A stretch of 64,000 bases of DNA, from NCBI RefSeq assembly GCF_020782115.1, contig NZ_JAJGMW010000009.1:93085-157084 (forward strand), read 5' to 3'. The translations under genes were made by a program, and so were the position numbers. Each line of letters opens with the position of its first letter. Position 1 is the first letter of the stretch. Below, in pieces: positions 62,295 to 64,000 of the stretch. The notes beneath the pieces were generated by a model, which saw nothing but the letters and a program-made list of their open reading frames with translations, was not told where the DNA came from and ran no database searches. Source of the stretch: Leeuwenhoekiella parthenopeia. GTDB taxonomy: Bacteria > Bacteroidota > Bacteroidia > Flavobacteriales > Flavobacteriaceae.

Positions 62295-62404
62295 AGGCAT
62301 TAGTAAACGATCTTCGTAAGTCAATTAAATTGAATCCTGTAGAATGATAGAATGGTAAACATTTCTGTTTACTATATTTAGTATCTTTACAAAAACAATT
62401 TGCC

Positions 62405-62917
62405 ATGTTACCCGATCTGGAGAAAATAAAAGGTGTTCATCCCGGAGCAGTTTTAAAACGAGCTCTTAAAAAAAAGGACCTAAACGCAAGTGATCTGGCT
62501 CGGGCTATTGATGAGCACAAGCAAACACTGAGTGCGATTTTGAACGGACGACGAGCGGTAAATCCTAAGCTTTCTATTAAGCTGGCTCAACTATTCGACA
62601 TACCTGCAGATTACTTTTCATTACTACAAGCCAGTTATGATGTACAACAGGCACTAGAATTAAAGACGAAGCACACGCCGGATTTAAAACGTTTCAGAAA
62701 AGCTCTTTTTTGGGATACCCAATTGGATAAAATTGATTGGAATAAAAATAAACGCGCTGTTATTAAGCGGGTTTTGGAACGTGGTAATCACCAGGAAATC
62801 GAGGAGCTGATCAAATACTATGGGAAACAGACTATTTCAAAGGTTGTTCAATCTATCAAAACCAGTTATCTGCCTTCTTTTGAAGAAAATGTAAAGCACT
62901 ATAGCCTGGCTGAATAG
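62405..62917 (+). CDS. XRE antitoxin with DUF6922-like C-terminal domain
   Basis: 170 residues. The N-terminal HigA-type HTH spans about residues 10-75: VHPGAVLKRALKKKDLNAS, LARAIDEHKQTLSAILNGRRAV, LSIKLAQLFDIPADYF. The C-terminal region (FWDTQLDKIDWNKNKRAVI, RVLERGNHQEIEELIKYYG) is the pattern I associate with DUF6922, common in antitoxins next to AbiEii toxins. Two bases before the AbiEii-like gene, so co-expressed. Likely neutralises and autoregulates. Confidence 0.85.
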   Translation: MLPDLEKIKGVHPGAVLKRALKKKDLNASDLARAIDEHKQTLSAILNGRRAVNPKLSIKLAQLFDIPADYFSLLQASYDVQQALELKTKHTPDLKRFRKALFWDTQLDKIDWNKNKRAVIKRVLERGNHQEIEELIKYYGKQTISKVVQSIKTSYLPSFEENVKHYSLAE

Positions 62918-62919
62918 CA

Positions 62920-63456
62920 ATGAAATTATACTTAAATACCGTTTCTCCGTTGCTTTGGAGTTCGCTTAAAGCCTTGATGGAGATCCCGGAACTGGAAGCG
63001 TTTAGACTCGTAGGAGGAACTTCACTAAGCCTTCAATTGGGGCATCGGGAATCTGTAGATATCGATCTATTTACAGATGCTGCATATGGCAGCATAGATT
63101 TTGCAAAAATTGAATCTATTTTAAAAAGTGTTTTTCCTTATATGAGCAGCTCTTCTGAACTCATAGGAATGGGGAAGTCTTATTTTATGGGAACTAATGA
63201 AGGTGAATTAGTAAAACTCGATTTATTCTATACAGATGCTTTCGCGTTTCCGCTAATCACCGAACAACATATTCGATTTGCCAGTATTCCCGAAATAGCA
63301 GCTATGAAGTTTGAAGTCCTGGCTCAGGGAGGTAGAAAGAAGGATTTTTGGGATATTCATGAACTTCTTGAACATTACACGTTAAACGATCTAATCGATT
63401 TCTACCTGAAGCGAAATCCTTATGGTTTTTCTAAGGAAGAATTGATGGAAATGTAA
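62920..63456 (+). CDS. AbiEii-type nucleotidyltransferase toxin, probably 3'-truncated
   Basis: 178 residues. FRLVGGTSLSLQLGHRESVDIDLFTD has the GG/TS and DxDLF metal-binding motifs of the AbiEii/MNT-like nucleotidyltransferases; ASIPEIAAMKFEVLAQGGRKKDFWDIHELLEHY is the second family block. Such toxins modify tRNA with nucleotides. The family usually continues for 30-40 residues more; here the frame ends in FSKEELMEM and TAA, exactly where an IS3-family element begins. The truncation is inferred from family length. Whether the shortened toxin is active is unknown. Confidence 0.82.
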   Translation: MKLYLNTVSPLLWSSLKALMEIPELEAFRLVGGTSLSLQLGHRESVDIDLFTDAAYGSIDFAKIESILKSVFPYMSSSSELIGMGKSYFMGTNEGELVKLDLFYTDAFAFPLITEQHIRFASIPEIAAMKFEVLAQGGRKKDFWDIHELLEHYTLNDLIDFYLKRNPYGFSKEELMEM

Positions 63457-63511
63457 GCTTCCCCTAAAACCGAACTGTTTAGAAGTATAATAATTCTTAA
63501 TTTTAAACAGT

Positions 63512-63778
63512 ATGAGACGCAGTAAATTCACACCTACACAGATTGCAAAAATTTTAAAGGAGTTCGACAACGGTAAGAGTGTTGAAGAAATAAGCCGGGA
63601 ATACGGTGTCAGCACCTCTGCCTTTTACAAATGGCGTACTAAATATGCTGGCATGAGCAGTAAAGAGCTCAAGCGTATCAAGGAGCTTGAGGCTGAAAAT
63701 GCCCGCCTCAAGCAGATGTATGCTTCTTTGGCATTAGACCATCAAATGGCTAAAGAGGTCATTGAAAAAAAGCTTTAA
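63512..63778 (+). CDS. IS3-family transposase OrfA
   Basis: 88 residues: HTH KFTPTQIAKILKEFDNGKSVEEISREYGVSTSAFYKW and a leucine-zipper coil (LKRIKELEAENARLKQMYAS). Binds the IS ends and multimerises. The end holds the heptamer A-AAA-AAG in frame (63766-63772), a classic -1 slippery site just before the TAA; orfB is in the -1 frame and open across it, so an OrfAB fusion transposase is expected. Confidence 0.93.
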   Translation: MRRSKFTPTQIAKILKEFDNGKSVEEISREYGVSTSAFYKWRTKYAGMSSKELKRIKELEAENARLKQMYASLALDHQMAKEVIEKKL

Positions 63779-63795
63779 AGCCCTGTCAAAAACGT

Positions 63796-64000
63796 ATGAT
63801 CGCCAAGGATCTCATTCACTATGGCATTAGCAGGGCGTGCCGTGTGCTTGATATGAGCAAGAGCGTTTACTATTATAAACCCTTACCTAAGGATGATACC
63901 CCTATAGAGAAAGCTCTCAGGAAAAAGGCGCAACAGCATTCAGAGGAAGGGTTTTGGAAAGCCTATTGGCGAATCCGTAATGAGGGAAAGCCTTGGAACC
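63796..64000 (+). CDS. IS3-family transposase OrfB, 5' part
   Basis: From ATG 63796 the frame reads MIAKDLIHYGISRACRVLDM..SKSVYYYKPLPKDDTP and continues to the window edge (68 codons visible). This is the N-terminal HTH_21 region of IS3 OrfB, before the DDE integrase core. The frame is also open upstream to the slippery site, so the true product is probably the OrfAB fusion. Confidence 0.88.
   Translation, partial: MIAKDLIHYGISRACRVLDMSKSVYYYKPLPKDDTPIEKALRKKAQQHSEEGFWKAYWRIRNEGKPWN

Larger units (their letters stand above)
63452..64000 (+). mobile_element. IS3-family insertion sequence, left part
   Basis: Contains orfA and the start of orfB and runs off the window. The left end is probably the TG at 63452-63453 (TGTAAGCTTCCCC..), which supplies the stop codon of the preceding toxin gene. 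The inverted repeat partner lies outside the window, so the exact edge is not proved. Confidence 0.75.

Overview
The window comes from a marine-type member of the Flavobacteriia (Bacteroidota). The evidence is two SusC/SusD pairs, curli-type (CsgA/E/F/G) genes, a type III glutamine synthetase, a BT_3928/DUF1599 cluster, a 46-nt-repeat type II-C CRISPR-Cas9 locus, and promoters of the Bacteroidota form TTG-N19..21-TAnnTTTG (upstream of tRNA-Arg, purM and glnN). Shine-Dalgarno sites are not evident.

Layout. (1) 1-18.6 kb is a polysaccharide utilization locus: partial kduI and a DUF4861 protein on the minus strand, then a long plus-strand run of FAS1 lipoprotein, SusC (broken by one in-frame TAA), SusD, two more FAS1 lipoproteins, an intact SusC/SusD pair, a sulfatase and L-rhamnose mutarotase. 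KduI, sulfatase and RhaM together point to a sulfated rhamnose/uronate glycan such as ulvan (inference). (2) 18.6-22.4 kb is housekeeping (purM, DUF3078, unknowns). (3) 22.4-31.3 kb is a curli-like amyloid locus: csgE, csgF, csgG, a minor subunit, three CsgA-like repeat proteins with a shared leader and separate terminators, and a beta-propeller lipoprotein. (4) 31.6-43.8 kb is core metabolism: divergent glnN/glnA, a cation exchanger, folP, DUF1599, DoxX-like, ABC permease, tpiA, prmA, clpS and an M57 protease.

(5) From tRNA-Arg (43.9 kb) to the window end is an accessory island. It starts with a tyrosine integrase of the CTnDOT type beside the tRNA, followed by a type II-C CRISPR array with cas2, cas1, cas9 and a divergent tracrRNA. 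The most interesting part is 54.7-56.8 kb: an ECF sigma factor gene overlapping by one base a gene for a short, catalytically dead Cas12f/TnpB-like protein, followed on the same strand by a sequence that resembles a Cas12f guide-RNA scaffold and ends in a unique 3' segment. This reads as an RNA-guided transcription system, in which a dead Cas12f plus guide RNA brings a dedicated sigma factor to a DNA target. No target is visible in the window. After this come a structured non-coding stretch, an XRE regulator, two cargo modules bounded by the same 122-nt upstream and 76-nt downstream repeats (one containing an integron attC-like site), an XRE/AbiEii toxin-antitoxin-like pair, and an IS3-family element that seems to clip the toxin gene and runs off the end.

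All calls come from reading the sequence by eye; no database search was run.
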